From Massilia kyonggiensis (GTDB lineage Bacteria; Pseudomonadota; Gammaproteobacteria; Burkholderiales; Burkholderiaceae_D), in contig NZ_JANUGY010000003.1 in assembly GCF_024756235.1 (NCBI RefSeq), positions 620,001-684,000 of the forward strand: DNA of 64,000 bases, in the 5' to 3' direction. Each line of letters begins with the position of its first letter. The stretch's first letter is position 1. Below the pieces are notes generated by a model. It ran no database searches, was not told where the DNA came from, and saw nothing but the letters and a program-made list of their open reading frames with translations. The position numbers and the translations under genes were made by a program. Positions 34,304 through 48,363 of this stretch are shown here, piece after piece.

Positions 34304-35479
34304 TTAGTTCATCACGTTCAGTTCTTCGGTGCGGCGCGGCGGGTAGGTCTCCCACTTGCTGCACCCCGGGCATTGCCAGTAATACTGGCGCGCCTTGAAA
34401 CCACAATGGCTGCACTGGTAGCGCGCCAGCTTCTGCGTATAGCCGTGCACCAGGTTCTTCACCATCGACAGCTCTTCCCACACGTTCGCGGGCGCATCCA
34501 TCAGGCGCGCTTCCAGCAGCTTGTCGAGACCGAGCAGGGTCGGATTGCGGCGCAGCTCTTCCACCACCAGCTGTTTGGCAGCGTCCACGCCGTTGAGTTC
34601 AATGACGGCCTTGAAGACGACCTCGATCAGATCAATCGACGACGCTTCTTCCAGGTAGGAGCGCAGCAGGTTGACGCCTTCCTGCGGGCGGCCGACGGCG
34701 CGGTAGCCATCCATCAGGCGCGCGGCGACGAGGGCCACGTGCGGGACGCTTTGCTGCTCCACGCGGCGCCACGTCTTCAGCGCGCCCTCGATGTCGCCTT
34801 CGGCCTTGAGCGCATCGCCGCACAGCATCGTCGCGCGCACGTTCTTGCGGTCGGCCTGCAGGGCCTTGTCCAGCAGCGCCTTCGCTTCCTCCGACTGCAT
34901 GTGCACGAGGGCGTCCTGCGCGAGCTCGCAATAGAACTGCGCGATTTCCTTGTGGTGCGCGCCCGCGCCGGATTCCTGCAGGCCCTCGGCGGCGGCGATC
35001 GCGCGGCGCCACTCCTTTTCGCGCTGGAAGATCTCGAGCAGCGCGCGCCGGGCCTGCACGCCGTATTGCGTGTCGACGAGCAGGTTGAACGTCTCTTCGG
35101 CGCGGTCCAGCAGGCCCGCCTTCAGGTAGTCCATCCCGAGTTCGTACTGCGCGTGCACCTGCTGTTCGATCGGCAGGTCGGGACGCGACAGGAGGTTCTG
35201 GTGGACGCGGATCGCGCGCTCCGTCTCGCCGCGGCGGCGGAACAAATTACCCAGCGCAAAGTGCATGTCGGCCGTTTCGGGATCGAGCTTGACGATCTCG
35301 ATGAACGCGTCGATGGCCTTGTCCGGCTGCTCGTTGAGGAGGAAATTCAGGCCCTTGAAATAGCCGCGCGGGAGGCTGCGCGATTCGGAGACGAGCTGCT
35401 TGATGTCGACGCGGGCGGCGATCCAGCCGAGGGCAAAAAAGACGGGGATGCCGAGCAGCCACCAGATTTCGAATTCCAT
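34304..35479 (-). CDS. lapB: LPS assembly protein B (TPR and rubredoxin-type metal site)
   Basis: A 391-residue inner-membrane-anchored regulator that, with LapA, links LPS synthesis to FtsH degradation of LpxC (known in E. coli). The single N-terminal helix FEIWWLLGIPVFFALGWIAA is followed by about nine TPR units. The C-terminal rubredoxin-type knuckles are YQCSHCGFK and WQCPGCSKW, each CxxC. Length is typical. It is downstream of lapA by 30 nt. Confidence 0.93.
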   Translation of the reverse strand: MEFEIWWLLGIPVFFALGWIAARVDIKQLVSESRSLPRGYFKGLNFLLNEQPDKAIDAFIEIVKLDPETADMHFALGNLFRRRGETERAIRVHQNLLSRPDLPIEQQVHAQYELGMDYLKAGLLDRAEETFNLLVDTQYGVQARRALLEIFQREKEWRRAIAAAEGLQESGAGAHHKEIAQFYCELAQDALVHMQSEEAKALLDKALQADRKNVRATMLCGDALKAEGDIEGALKTWRRVEQQSVPHVALVAARLMDGYRAVGRPQEGVNLLRSYLEEASSIDLIEVVFKAVIELNGVDAAKQLVVEELRRNPTLLGLDKLLEARLMDAPANVWEELSMVKNLVHGYTQKLARYQCSHCGFKARQYYWQCPGCSKWETYPPRRTEELNVMN

Positions 35480-35509
35480 ATGTTGTTCTTATTGATTACT
35501 GAATAACGT

Positions 35510-35815
35510 TCAGACGCGCGGCGCGACGCTGTCCGGCTGCGGCGCGTTGGCGGCGGTACCGGCCGCGCTCTGCAGGGCCTGGATCGTGTGCTTGTGCTGC
35601 GAACTTTCGCGGCGGTGCCGGAACACGGTCGGCGTCACGGCCAGGATCCCGAGGAAGGCGCCGGCGATGAAAAACGCGAGCAGCATCAGCACCAGCGGTC
35701 CCCGCACCTCGTAATTCAGGAAGAAATGCAGGTCGACCTGGTGCGTGTTCTTGAGCGCGAAACTGAAGAACAGGACGAACAGCAGGCATCCGACGATGGT
35801 GGAGACGAGTTTCAT
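35510..35815 (-). CDS. lapA: LPS assembly protein A (LapA, DUF1049)
   Basis: A 101-residue membrane protein with two hydrophobic helices (about 3-20 and 40-62) separated by NTHQVDLHFFLNYEVRGPL. That segment is typical of LapA, whose loop carries V-x-L-x-FF. A basic patch FRHRRESS follows TM2. Paired with lapB downstream. Its own ribosome binding site is weak (GGGACCTGCTG). Confidence 0.88.
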   Translation of the reverse strand: MKLVSTIVGCLLFVLFFSFALKNTHQVDLHFFLNYEVRGPLVLMLLAFFIAGAFLGILAVTPTVFRHRRESSQHKHTIQALQSAAGTAANAPQPDSVAPRV

Positions 35816-35968
35816 CAGCAGGTCCCGAGTGGTATGACGGCAAAGGCGCAGTGTCGCATATTTGAAACGATATTCCTAGGACGGCCGGGCTGGTCGTTGT
35901 GCGCGTGCGGCGTGATTATACGTGGATTGCACGGATGGCATCGGCGGTGCAATGCCCCGTTACAACTT

Positions 35969-36103
35969 CAAATTCGGGGTCAGAGCATTTTTCAGGTCAC
36001 TATCTCTGCAGCAAATTTCTCTCGAGCCCGTAGCAAGATCGTCTGTGGTTGCGATTGTTCCTCAGTCAATTGATCGAAAAAGTGCTCTGACCCCGAATTT
36101 TGG
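35969..36103. repeat. Dispersed MITE/REP-like element with GGGGTCAGAGC ends
   Basis: The left end CAAATTCGGGGTCAGAGCA (from 35969) and the right end TGCTCTGACCCCGAATTTTG (to about 36103) are inverted repeats of about 24 bp, differing by small indels and extended by T/A runs. The centre (about 85 nt) has no coding potential. The outer bases share GGGGTCAGAG with the element at 11218-11271. It sits between lapA and the ihfB terminator. The end motif resembles repeats mobilised by RAYT-type transposases (from memory); no transposase is present here. Confidence 0.75.
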
Positions 36104-36104
36104 C

Positions 36105-36136
36105 AAAAAAAAACGGCGCCCCGAAGGACGCCGTTT
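36105..36136 (-). terminator. Intrinsic terminator of the rpsA-ihfB transcript
   Basis: AAACGGCG (36111-36118) pairs with CGCCGTTT (36129-36136), loop of 10 nt, followed on the minus strand by a run of about nine T. It lies 21 nt beyond the ihfB stop. Confidence 0.88.
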
Positions 36137-36157
36137 CGTGAGTCTGTCGCAGACGGA

Positions 36158-36463
36158 TCAGTCTTCGATGATCGGTTGCCCGACCATCGCATCCACCCGC
36201 TCGCGCAACTGCTTGCCCGGTTTGAAGTGGGGCACCCGTTTTTCGGGCACCATCACCTTGTCGCCGGACTTCGGATTGCGGCCGATGCGAGGCGGCCGGC
36301 TGTTCAGGGCAAAGCTGCCGAAACCCCGGATCTCGATGCGCTGGCCGCTCGCGAGAGCGTTGGTCATCGCATCGAGGATGGTCTTGACGGCGAACTCGGC
36401 GTCTTTTGCCACCAGCTGAGAATAGCGCTCGGCCAGGCGGTTGATCAGCTCGGACTTGGTCAT
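36158..36463 (-). CDS. ihfB: Integration host factor beta subunit
   Basis: A 101-residue DNA-bending protein of the HU/IHF family. [14 protein letters not shown] begins the helical arm, and the beta-arm [21 protein letters not shown] contains the conserved Pro that intercalates [22 protein letters not shown] follows. It is the beta-type sequence. It lies 18 nt after rpsA, the common rpsA-ihfB order. Confidence 0.95.
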   Translation of the reverse strand: MTKSELINRLAERYSQLVAKDAEFAVKTILDAMTNALASGQRIEIRGFGSFALNSRPPRIGRNPKSGDKVMVPEKRVPHFKPGKQLRERVDAMVGQPIIED

Positions 36464-36481
36464 CTGCTCACTCTCAGGTGA

Positions 36482-38188
<1,707 letters not shown>

Positions 38189-38312
38189 AAGTTTTGAGAT
38201 GTTAGCCAGCAGACCGGCAATATGCGATCTGAACTGGGTCAAGTTAAACAACACCCGGAACACGATGTCCCGGGCACCCTACACGCCGCTCGCGGCGCTT
38301 GCTGCATTCTGT

Positions 38313-38975
38313 TCAGGGATGCGCGTACCAGGCGAGTACCTGTTCGACGGCTTCGTCGGCCGTCATCTGCGAGGTATCGAGGATGTGCGCCCCTTCCGCC
38401 GGCACCAGCGGGGCCACGGCGCGCTGGGTATCGCGCGCGTCGCGGGCCTGCAAATCCGCCAGCAGATCGTCCATATTAGCAGAAAATCCTTTGTCAATCA
38501 ATTGCTTATACCGGCGTTGCGCACGTGCCTCAACACTTGCTGTAAGGAACACCTTTAGCTGTGCGCCAGGAAAGATCACGGTACCCATGTCGCGGCCGTC
38601 GGCCACGAGGCCGGGCGTCTCGCGGAAGGCAAGTTGCAAGCCATACAACGCCTGGCGCACGGCCGGCAGCGCGGCGATCTTCGACGCGGTATTGCCCACT
38701 TCCTCCTGGCGGATGGCGTTGCTCACCTCTTCCGTACCCAGGTAGATGTGGCCGCCGTTGAAGCGGACGGGCAGGTGTTCGGCGACCTTGGCGAGAGCAT
38801 GTTCGTCGCGCAGGTCGGTCCCGCGGCGCAGCGCGGACAATGCGGTCAGGCGATACAGGGCGCCGGAATCCAGCAGGTGGAAGCCCAGGCGGTCGGCGAC
38901 CTTGTGGGCCACCGTGCCCTTGCCCGAGGCGGTCGGGCCGTCAATCGTAATGACGGGAATATTCGAGTTCGGCAT
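38313..38975 (-). CDS. cmk: Cytidylate kinase
   Basis: A 220-residue (d)CMP kinase. The P-loop is [13 protein letters not shown] (near the N-terminus), followed by the CMP-binding region [24 protein letters not shown] and the Arg-rich lid [11 protein letters not shown] are intact. It belongs to the aroA-cmk-rpsA order, with a 29-nt gap after aroA. Confidence 0.94.
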   Translation of the reverse strand: MPNSNIPVITIDGPTASGKGTVAHKVADRLGFHLLDSGALYRLTALSALRRGTDLRDEHALAKVAEHLPVRFNGGHIYLGTEEVSNAIRQEEVGNTASKIAALPAVRQALYGLQLAFRETPGLVADGRDMGTVIFPGAQLKVFLTASVEARAQRRYKQLIDKGFSANMDDLLADLQARDARDTQRAVAPLVPAEGAHILDTSQMTADEAVEQVLAWYAHP

Positions 38976-39004
38976 GTACGTATGTTCGATTACCAGTTAT
39001 CCCA

Positions 39005-40336
39005 TCAGGATAATGTGTCTTGCGCGATTCCGGAAAAGGTTTCGAAGTAATCCGGGAACGTCTTGGCCACGCACTTCGGATCGTTGATGCGCATCGCGTT
39101 GCCGCGGCGCGCGGCGCCATCCAGCGACGCCAGCGAGAAGCACATCGCCATCCGGTGGTCGTCATACGTGTCGATCGTCGCATGCGACAGCGTGTCGGGC
39201 GGCGTCACGCGGATGTAGTCCGGGCCCTCTTCCACCGTCGCGCCGACCTTGCGCAGCTCCGTCGCCATCGCGGCCAGGCGGTCGGTTTCCTTCACGCGCC
39301 AGCTGGCGATGTTGCGCAGCGTGCTCGTGCCGTCCGCGTACAGCGCGGCGACGGCGATCGTCATCGCGGCGTCCGGGATGTGGTTGAAGTCCGCGTCGAT
39401 GGCTTTCAGGACGCCGTTCGACTTCGCCTCGATCCAGTTGTCGCCCTTCGTGATCGTGGCGCCCATCTGTTCCAGCGCGTCGGCGAAACGCACGTCGCCC
39501 TGGATGGAATCCTTGCCCACGCCTTCCACGCGCACCGGACCGCCGGCGATGGCACCCGCGGCCAGGAAGTACGACGCCGACGACGCATCGCCCTCGACGT
39601 GGATGCTGCCCGGGCTCTGGTATTTCTGGCCCGGCTGCACGGTGAACGACGCCCAGCCGTCCTGGCCGACCGTCACGCCGAAGCGGCGCATCAGGTTCAG
39701 CGTGATCTCGATATACGGCTTCGAAATCAGCTCGCCCACGACCTCGATCGTGACCGGCTTGTCGACCGCCATCAGCGGTGCGGCCATCAGCAGGGCCGTC
39801 AGGAACTGGCTCGACACGTTGCCGCGCACGGCGATGCGGTCCGGCTGCACCTTGCCCGCGCGGATGTGCAGCGGCGGATAGCCCGGATTGCCCGTGTATT
39901 CGATGTTGGCGCCGACGGCGTTCAGCGCGTCGACCAGGTCGCCGATCGGACGCTCGTGCATGCGCTCGACGCCATGCAGCGTGTAATCGCCGCCGATCAC
40001 GGCCAGCGCCGCCGTCAGCGGACGGATCGCGGTGCCCGCGTTCCCCATGAACAGGTTGGCCTGGCCGACGGGCAGCTTGCCGCCCGCGCCGTGCACGACG
40101 TGCGTGCGCTCGTCCTTCTGTTCCCACTGGATGCCCAGCTTTTTCAGGGCGTCCAGCATGACGGACGTGTCGTCCGACGCGAGCAGGTCGTGGATGGTGG
40201 TCGTGCCTTCGGACAGCGCGGCCAGCAGCAGCGTACGGTTCGAGATGCTCTTCGAGCCGGGCAGGCGTACGGTGCCTTGCACGCGCATCACGGGTTCGAG
40301 GTCGATGTGCTGGGGATAGATTTTAGCTTGTGTCAT
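39005..40336 (-). CDS. aroA: 5-enolpyruvylshikimate-3-phosphate synthase
   Basis: A 443-residue shikimate-pathway enzyme joining PEP to shikimate 3-phosphate. [20 protein letters not shown] and [14 protein letters not shown] are the substrate-binding blocks, and the class I residues Gly, Thr and Pro that contact glyphosate are unchanged. The catalytic segment [20 protein letters not shown] is present. ATG 40336 overlaps the tyrA stop (ATGA). Confidence 0.95.
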   Translation of the reverse strand: MTQAKIYPQHIDLEPVMRVQGTVRLPGSKSISNRTLLLAALSEGTTTIHDLLASDDTSVMLDALKKLGIQWEQKDERTHVVHGAGGKLPVGQANLFMGNAGTAIRPLTAALAVIGGDYTLHGVERMHERPIGDLVDALNAVGANIEYTGNPGYPPLHIRAGKVQPDRIAVRGNVSSQFLTALLMAAPLMAVDKPVTIEVVGELISKPYIEITLNLMRRFGVTVGQDGWASFTVQPGQKYQSPGSIHVEGDASSASYFLAAGAIAGGPVRVEGVGKDSIQGDVRFADALEQMGATITKGDNWIEAKSNGVLKAIDADFNHIPDAAMTIAVAALYADGTSTLRNIASWRVKETDRLAAMATELRKVGATVEEGPDYIRVTPPDTLSHATIDTYDDHRMAMCFSLASLDGAARRGNAMRINDPKCVAKTFPDYFETFSGIAQDTLS

Positions 40337-41241
40337 TTTCCAGATTCCTGATCGGGCCGCGGCGGTTTTTCCGCGGTTTCGATCGCTTCGGTCCACGCGC
40401 GGCGGGCACGCTGGGCATTGGCGTAGGTCGCCTCCAGCGCGGGGCCGTCACTGGCGGCGAGCCGCGCGCGAAGGTGGGTCAATTGAGCGAGATAGGCGTC
40501 CAGTTCGCCGAGCAGCGCGTCGCGGTTCGCGAGGCTGATGTCGCGCCACATTTCCGGAGAACTCCCGGCGATGCGGGTGAAGTCGCGGAAGCCGCTGGCG
40601 GCGTACTGGAACAGCAGGTCCGCGTGCGGCTTGTTGGCGATGTCGTCGACGAGCGCGTACGCGAGAAGGTGCGGCAGGTGGCTGACGGCGGCGAACACCT
40701 TGTCGTGTTCCTGCGGCGTGAGCATGTGGATGATCGCGCCGCACGTGCGCCACGCGGCGGCCACCTTGTCGACGGCTTCGGGCGCATTTTCCGGCAGCGG
40801 CGCAAGGACCGTCTTCTTGCCGCGGTACAGGTCGGGGATCGCCGCATCCGGACCGTTCGATTCGCGGCCGGCGATCGGGTGGCCCGGCACGAACTGGGCG
40901 ATTTTGTCGCCCAGCGCGGCCCGTGCGGCCGCCACCACGTCGGACTTGGTGCTGCCCGCGTCCGTGACGATCGTCTGCGGCTCCAGGTGCGGCAGCAGCG
41001 ACGCGAGGATGGGCCCGGTCTGCGCGACGGGTGCCGCCAGCAGCACGAGGTCCGCGCCACGCATGGCTTCTTGCGGTGACGTCGCTGCCTCGTCGATGAT
41101 CCCGAGTTCGCGCGCACGCGCCAGCGCCTGCGCGGAGCGTCCCAGGCCGACGATGTGGCCCGCGGCGCCGGCCGCCTTCAGGCCCAGCGCGAACGAGCCG
41201 CCGATCAGGCCGACGCCGACGATGACGACTTTCGTGAACAT
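40333..41241 (-). CDS. tyrA: Prephenate (arogenate) dehydrogenase
   Basis: A 302-residue NAD(P)-dependent enzyme of tyrosine synthesis. The N-terminal Rossmann motif [14 protein letters not shown] is followed by DAGSTKSDV and the catalytic His region [11 protein letters not shown]. The helical domain follows ([11 protein letters not shown], with another catalytic His). It has no chorismate mutase fusion; that activity is on PheA. It starts inside the hisC stop (TGATG). Confidence 0.93.
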   Translation of the reverse strand: MFTKVVIVGVGLIGGSFALGLKAAGAAGHIVGLGRSAQALARARELGIIDEAATSPQEAMRGADLVLLAAPVAQTGPILASLLPHLEPQTIVTDAGSTKSDVVAAARAALGDKIAQFVPGHPIAGRESNGPDAAIPDLYRGKKTVLAPLPENAPEAVDKVAAAWRTCGAIIHMLTPQEHDKVFAAVSHLPHLLAYALVDDIANKPHADLLFQYAASGFRDFTRIAGSSPEMWRDISLANRDALLGELDAYLAQLTHLRARLAASDGPALEATYANAQRARRAWTEAIETAEKPPRPDQESGK

Positions 41242-42344
41242 CAGCCGAGGGCCTTCTTCAGCGCTTCGATGAACTTCGCATTCTCTTCCGGCAGCCCGAT
41301 CGAGATGCGCAGCCATTGCGGCAGGCCGTACGCGCCGACCGGGCGCACGATCACGCCCTGCTTCAGCAGCGCGAGGTTCACGCGCGCGCCGGCGCCCTCG
41401 TCCTCGCCCACTTTCACGAGCACGAAGTTGCCGTACGACGGGACGTATTCCAGCTTGAGCTCTTCGAACGCGGCGGTCAGCTGCTGGTAGCCGGCGCGGT
41501 TGTTCTCGGCACCCTTCTGCAGGAATGCCTTGTCGTTCAGCGCCGCGATGGCGGCGGCCTGCGCGAGCGAATTCACGTTGAACGGCTGGCGGATGCGGTT
41601 CATCAGGTCCGTCACGGCCGGCTGCGCGATGGCGAAACCGACGCGCAGGCCGGCGAGGCCGTACGCTTTCGAGAACGTGCGCGAGACGATCAGGTTCGGG
41701 TACTTGCGGACCCACTGCGTCGATTCGAACTGGTCCTTCTGCTCCAGGTATTCGTTGTACGCCTCGTCCAGCACGACGACGACGGACGCCGGCACCTTCG
41801 CCAGGAACGCTTCGATCTCGGGCGCGGCGATGAACGTGCCGGTCGGGTTGTTCGGGTTGGCGATGTAGACGAGACGTGTGTCCGCATCGATGCTTGCTGC
41901 CATCGCATCGAGGTCGTGGCCGTAGTGCTTGGCCGGCACGACGATGCCGCGGGCGCCGACGCCCTGCGTCGCCAGCGCGTACACGGCGAACGAGTACTGC
42001 GAGTAGACTACGGCCTGGCCCTTCTGCACGAACGCGTGCGCGGCGATCTCGAGGATGTCGTTGGAGCCGTTGCCGAGCGTGATCCAGTCGGCCGGCACGT
42101 CGTAGCGCTTGGCCAGTGCGGCCTTCAGCTCGAAGCCGTTGGCATCCGGGTAGCGGCCGAGTTCCGCGGCGGCAGCAGCCATAGCGGCCTTGGCCGATTC
42201 CGGGATGCCGAACGGGTTTTCGTTCGACGCCAGTTTGACGATATTGGCTTCATCGAGGCCGAACTCGCGGGCGACTTCGGAAATGGGTTTGCCGGCCTGG
42301 TAAGGGGCGATGGCGCGGACGTAATCGGGACCGTATTGCGACAT
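41241..42344 (-). CDS. hisC: Histidinol-phosphate (aromatic) aminotransferase
   Basis: A fold-type I PLP aminotransferase of 367 residues. KLASNENPFG, NPNNPTGTF and the PLP lysine in RTFSKAYGLAGLRVG are visible. Because it sits between pheA and tyrA, it probably also transaminates phenylpyruvate or 4-hydroxyphenylpyruvate; a second histidine-operon hisC may exist outside the window. Confidence 0.92.
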   Translation of the reverse strand: MSQYGPDYVRAIAPYQAGKPISEVAREFGLDEANIVKLASNENPFGIPESAKAAMAAAAAELGRYPDANGFELKAALAKRYDVPADWITLGNGSNDILEIAAHAFVQKGQAVVYSQYSFAVYALATQGVGARGIVVPAKHYGHDLDAMAASIDADTRLVYIANPNNPTGTFIAAPEIEAFLAKVPASVVVVLDEAYNEYLEQKDQFESTQWVRKYPNLIVSRTFSKAYGLAGLRVGFAIAQPAVTDLMNRIRQPFNVNSLAQAAAIAALNDKAFLQKGAENNRAGYQQLTAAFEELKLEYVPSYGNFVLVKVGEDEGAGARVNLALLKQGVIVRPVGAYGLPQWLRISIGLPEENAKFIEALKKALG

Positions 42345-42380
42345 GGGATTCTCTTGGCTGTAATGGGATGATTCTGTGAT

Positions 42381-43451
42381 TCAGAGGCCGACGGGATAGG
42401 ATCCCAATACCTTGAAGAAGGCGGCGTTGTCCTTGAGCTCTTCGAGCGCGCGGCCGACGGCGGCATCGGCGATGTGACCCTCGACGTCGACGTAGAAGTA
42501 GTACTCCCACGTGCCGATGCGGGCCGGACGCGATTCGAAGCGCGTCATCGACACGCCGTGCTTCGCGAGCGGCGCGAGCAGGCTATAGACGGCACCGGCC
42601 TTGTTCGGCACGGCCAGCACGATCGACGTGCGGTCCTTGCCGGACGGGCCCGTGGCCTGGCTGCCGATGATCAGGAAGCGCGTGCGGTTGTGCGGATCGT
42701 CCTGGATGTGCGCCTGCACGACGCCCAGCTTGTACTGCTCGCCCGCCATTTCGCTCGCGATCGCGGCGATGGTCGGATCCTGGCTCGCCAGCACGGCCGC
42801 TTCCGCGTTCGACGCGACGGCGCGGCGCTCGATGCCCGGATGGTGCAGGTTGAGCCACACCTGGCACTGGGCCAGCGCCTGCGAATGGGCGCACACGACC
42901 TTCACGCCGTCCATCGTGCCCGTCTTCGTCATGAGGCTGTGGTGCACGGGGATCGACACTTCGCCGCTGATGATGGTCGTCGTCGCGAGCATCAGGTCGA
43001 GCGTGCGGTTGATGGCGCCCTCGGACGAGTTCTCGACCGGGACGACGCCATAGTCGGCGGTGCCGGCCTCGGTGGCGCGGAACACTTCGTCGATCGACAC
43101 GCACGGCAGGCCTTCGACGGCGCTGCCGAACTGCTGGAACACGGCCTGTTCGCTGAACGTGCCGGTGGGGCCGAGGAACGCGACCGTCACGCGCTTTTCC
43201 AGTGCGCGGCAGGACGACATGATCTCGCGGAAGATGGTCTGCACGTCCTGGTTCTTCAGCGGGCCGGGATTGCGCTCGGCGACGCCGCGCAGCACCTGCG
43301 CTTCGCGTTCGGGGCGGAACACGGGGGCGTTCGTCTCGGCCTTCACGTGGCCGACTTCCTGCGCGACCTTGCCGCGGCGTGAAAGGAGTTCGAGGATTTG
43401 CGCGTCGATCGCATCGATCTGTTCGCGCAGGGGTTTGAGTTTGTCTGTCAT
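42381..43451 (-). CDS. pheA: Chorismate mutase/prephenate dehydratase (P-protein)
   Basis: A 356-residue fusion. The chorismate mutase lies at 1-85 (REQIDAIDAQILELLSRRGKVAQEVG). The prephenate dehydratase domain follows (VAFLGPTGTFSEQA and TADYGVVPVENSSEGAIN, plus NRTRFLIIG). A C-terminal ACT domain holds VSMTRFESRPAR, the ESRP motif for phenylalanine feedback. ATG 43451 was chosen because the mutase domain starts directly after it; an upstream GTG is poorer. Confidence 0.94.
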   Translation of the reverse strand: MTDKLKPLREQIDAIDAQILELLSRRGKVAQEVGHVKAETNAPVFRPEREAQVLRGVAERNPGPLKNQDVQTIFREIMSSCRALEKRVTVAFLGPTGTFSEQAVFQQFGSAVEGLPCVSIDEVFRATEAGTADYGVVPVENSSEGAINRTLDLMLATTTIISGEVSIPVHHSLMTKTGTMDGVKVVCAHSQALAQCQVWLNLHHPGIERRAVASNAEAAVLASQDPTIAAIASEMAGEQYKLGVVQAHIQDDPHNRTRFLIIGSQATGPSGKDRTSIVLAVPNKAGAVYSLLAPLAKHGVSMTRFESRPARIGTWEYYFYVDVEGHIADAAVGRALEELKDNAAFFKVLGSYPVGL

Positions 43452-43526
43452 CGTCTGCTCATGGGGTGCGGTTCGCATGTCCGGTTGGGGCGAAGGGACC
43501 CCATGCACCCAACCGCAACGATGGCC

Positions 43527-44615
43527 TTAGCGGCCCGCGAACTCGTTCAAATAATCGACCAGGGCTTGCACGCCCTCGATCGGCATCGCGTTGTAGATCG
43601 ATGCCCGCATACCGCCGACGGACTTGTGGCCCTTCAGTTGCAGCAGGCCGCGCGCTTTGGCGCCGGCCAGGAATTGTTCGTTCAAGGATTCATCGCGCAG
43701 GTAGAACGGTACGTTCATGCGCGAGCGATATTCGGGCGCCACACGATTCTGGTAGAAGTCGTCGGCGTCCAGCGCCGCGTACAGCAGGCGCGCTTTTTCG
43801 ATGTTGCGGCGTTCCATCTCGGCCACGCCGCCCTGCTTTTTCAGGTGCGCGAACACGAGGCCCGCGATATAGATGCCATACGTCGGCGGCGTGTTCAGCA
43901 TCGACTCCGCCTCGGCCACCGCGCGCCAGTTGAACACGCCCGGGCAGATCGGCAGCGCGTGGTCGAGCAGATCCTCGCGCACGATCGTGATCGTCAGGCC
44001 CGCCGGGCCGATGTTCTTTTGCGCGCCGGCGAAGATCACGCCGTATTTCGACACGTCGACCTGGCGCGACAGGATGTGCGAGGACATGTCCACGACCAGC
44101 GGCGTATCGCCTTGCACTGTCGGCACGTAGCCGATCTCCACGCCGTCGATGGTCTCGTTCGTGCACAGGTGCAGGTAGGCCGCGTCGGCGCTCAGCTTCC
44201 ACGTCTCCTGTGGCGGCACGGTCGTGAAGCGGCTCGCTTCGCCCGACGCCGCGACGTTCACGTTCGCATAGCGCTTCGCTTCCTTGATCGACTTGCCCGA
44301 CCACGAACCCGTGTGGACGAAATCGATCGTCGCAGGCTGCGGCTTGCGGCCCACCATGTTCATCGGGATGATGGCGTTCTGGCCGAGGCCACCGCCCTGC
44401 AGGAACAGGACCTTGTAGTTGTCCGGCACGCCCAGCAGTTCGCGGAAATCGGCTTCGGCCTGCTTCGCGATCGAGATGAATTCGGGGCCGCGATGGCTCA
44501 TCTCCATCACGGACATGCCGCTGCCGTGCCAGTCGAGCATCTCCTCGGCCGCCTGGCGCAGGACTTCCTTGGGCAGGACGGCGGGACCGGCGGAGAAGTT
44601 GTACACCTGGGTCAT
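43527..44615 (-). CDS. serC: Phosphoserine aminotransferase
   Basis: A 362-residue PLP aminotransferase for serine (and 4-hydroxythreonine phosphate in B6) synthesis. [15 protein letters not shown] is the diagnostic N-terminus. The PLP Lys lies in [14 protein letters not shown]. The C-terminal [12 protein letters not shown] block is present. It is 75 nt before pheA and 10 nt after the DUF2059 gene. Confidence 0.95.
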   Translation of the reverse strand: MTQVYNFSAGPAVLPKEVLRQAAEEMLDWHGSGMSVMEMSHRGPEFISIAKQAEADFRELLGVPDNYKVLFLQGGGLGQNAIIPMNMVGRKPQPATIDFVHTGSWSGKSIKEAKRYANVNVAASGEASRFTTVPPQETWKLSADAAYLHLCTNETIDGVEIGYVPTVQGDTPLVVDMSSHILSRQVDVSKYGVIFAGAQKNIGPAGLTITIVREDLLDHALPICPGVFNWRAVAEAESMLNTPPTYGIYIAGLVFAHLKKQGGVAEMERRNIEKARLLYAALDADDFYQNRVAPEYRSRMNVPFYLRDESLNEQFLAGAKARGLLQLKGHKSVGGMRASIYNAMPIEGVQALVDYLNEFAGR

Positions 44616-44625
44616 CGTCGGCTCC

Positions 44626-45174
44626 TTACTTCCCGACGATGCTTTGTGCGCTCTGCGCCATCATCTTCTGCACGCGCGGCATCATCACACGCTGGCTGAT
44701 CTCCATGCTGCGAGTCATCAGCGTCGGCATGTTCGCCAGCATCTTCTGGCCCAGCGGCGACGCGTAGAACGCGGACAGCTGGCGGATCTCGTCCAGCGTA
44801 TAGGTCTCGGCGTACAGCGGCACCATCTCGGCCAGCATGTCGTCGACGAGGGTCGGGTCGGAGAAGATGGCGTGCGTCTGCGCGGTCAGCGCCGGCAGCG
44901 CTTCCTGCAGCTTCTTGTGCGCCTCGGCCTTCTTCTCTGCGCTCATCGTCGCGTCGCTGTCGATCATCGCGTTCAGCGACGCGGCCATCTGGGCCGGCAT
45001 CTGCTGGTCGGCCTGCTTCAGCGACGCCAGCATCACGTCGCGGATCTTCATCGATGCCATCATCTGCTTGGTGGCGGCGACGACGGCCGGGTCGGCGGAC
45101 GGCGTCGCGGCAAACGCGGCGGAGGAGCAGGTGACGACGAGGGCGGAGGCGATGGCGACGAGAGATTTCTTCAC
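44626..45174 (-). CDS. DUF2059 exported protein
   Basis: A 182-residue protein with a signal peptide ([25 protein letters not shown]) and a C-terminal DUF2059 block ([31 protein letters not shown]). The start is GTG 45174 with AAGGACAT upstream; longer extensions add no family sequence and would bury the signal peptide. Family members are periplasmic and uncharacterised. It lies between gyrA and serC. Confidence 0.85.
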   Translation of the reverse strand: MKKSLVAIASALVVTCSSAAFAATPSADPAVVAATKQMMASMKIRDVMLASLKQADQQMPAQMAASLNAMIDSDATMSAEKKAEAHKKLQEALPALTAQTHAIFSDPTLVDDMLAEMVPLYAETYTLDEIRQLSAFYASPLGQKMLANMPTLMTRSMEISQRVMMPRVQKMMAQSAQSIVGK

Positions 45175-45295
45175 GGATGTCCTTGATGATGGCTGGTGCG
45201 GGGGCTTGCAATCCCGGCATGACAATGCGGGTTCCTCGATTTTCGCACGAAACTTGCAAAAAATCCTCAACCGCTGCCATTTCGGGGGAATTACG

Positions 45296-45332
45296 AAAAA
45301 AAAGCCGCCGAGACGCAAGCGTCAGGGCGGCT
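45296..45332 (-). terminator. Intrinsic terminator of gyrA
   Basis: AGCCGCC (45303-45309) pairs with GGCGGCT (45326-45332), with an inner GACGC/GCGTC stem. On the minus strand a run of T (eight A on the + strand at 45296-45303) follows. It lies 20 nt after the gyrA stop. Confidence 0.9.
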
Positions 45333-45352
45333 TTGTCGCTGGACTGTCCGGC

Positions 45353-47968
<2,616 letters not shown>

Positions 47969-48363
47969 TGTGCGGGTCGGCGCCTTCAGGCTGATAAGTG
48001 ATATTCCAAGCCCATGATTTTACCACGGCAGGCCTATCAATAACCTATTTCGGCGGCAGGCAGAGGCGATAGCAAACGAGCACAATTAACCCTTTGACAC
48101 ATGCCTGTCATAAACATTCGTCAAGCTTGCGTGCGACTCCCGACACCTTGTTGCGCAGAAACAACGCGACAAATAGCATGCACGGCAATTGGTCGCCGGT
48201 CGGTCGTGCGGATGTGGCGTATGTGGCAAAATGGCCGAGACGTTAATTGCTTGTTTCACAATGCGGAACTGACGTGCTGTCTCGAGTGTTAATATTATGC
48301 TCACGTCTTATTGCCTCAGGGCAGTTTCGCTGCTAGAAGATTTTACCGAAAGGAAGAAAAAAT
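47969..48363. other. Divergent intergenic region between gyrA and the OmpA-like gene
   Basis: A 395-nt region with no gene. A TGACA-N6-TGTCA inverted repeat (48095-48110) could be an operator. A plausible sigma-70 promoter for the OmpA-like gene lies at 48269-48298. The region next to gyrA shows no clear hairpin. Confidence 0.5.
48269..48298 (+). promoter_or_regulatory. Candidate sigma-70 promoter of the OmpA-like gene
   Basis: CTGACG (48269-48274) and TATTAT (48293-48298) are separated by 18 nt. The predicted transcription start would leave a leader of about 55-60 nt. The matches are partial. Confidence 0.4.

Noticed and set aside
39005..40336. Possible glyphosate-tolerant AroA
   Set aside because: The key Gly, Thr and Pro of [10 protein letters not shown] are wild type; only Met to Ile next to them differs.
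48093..48120. Possible PhoB box (CTGTCATAAACATTCGTCA)
   Set aside because: The two GTCA cores are 13 bp apart instead of 11 and the second half matches poorly.
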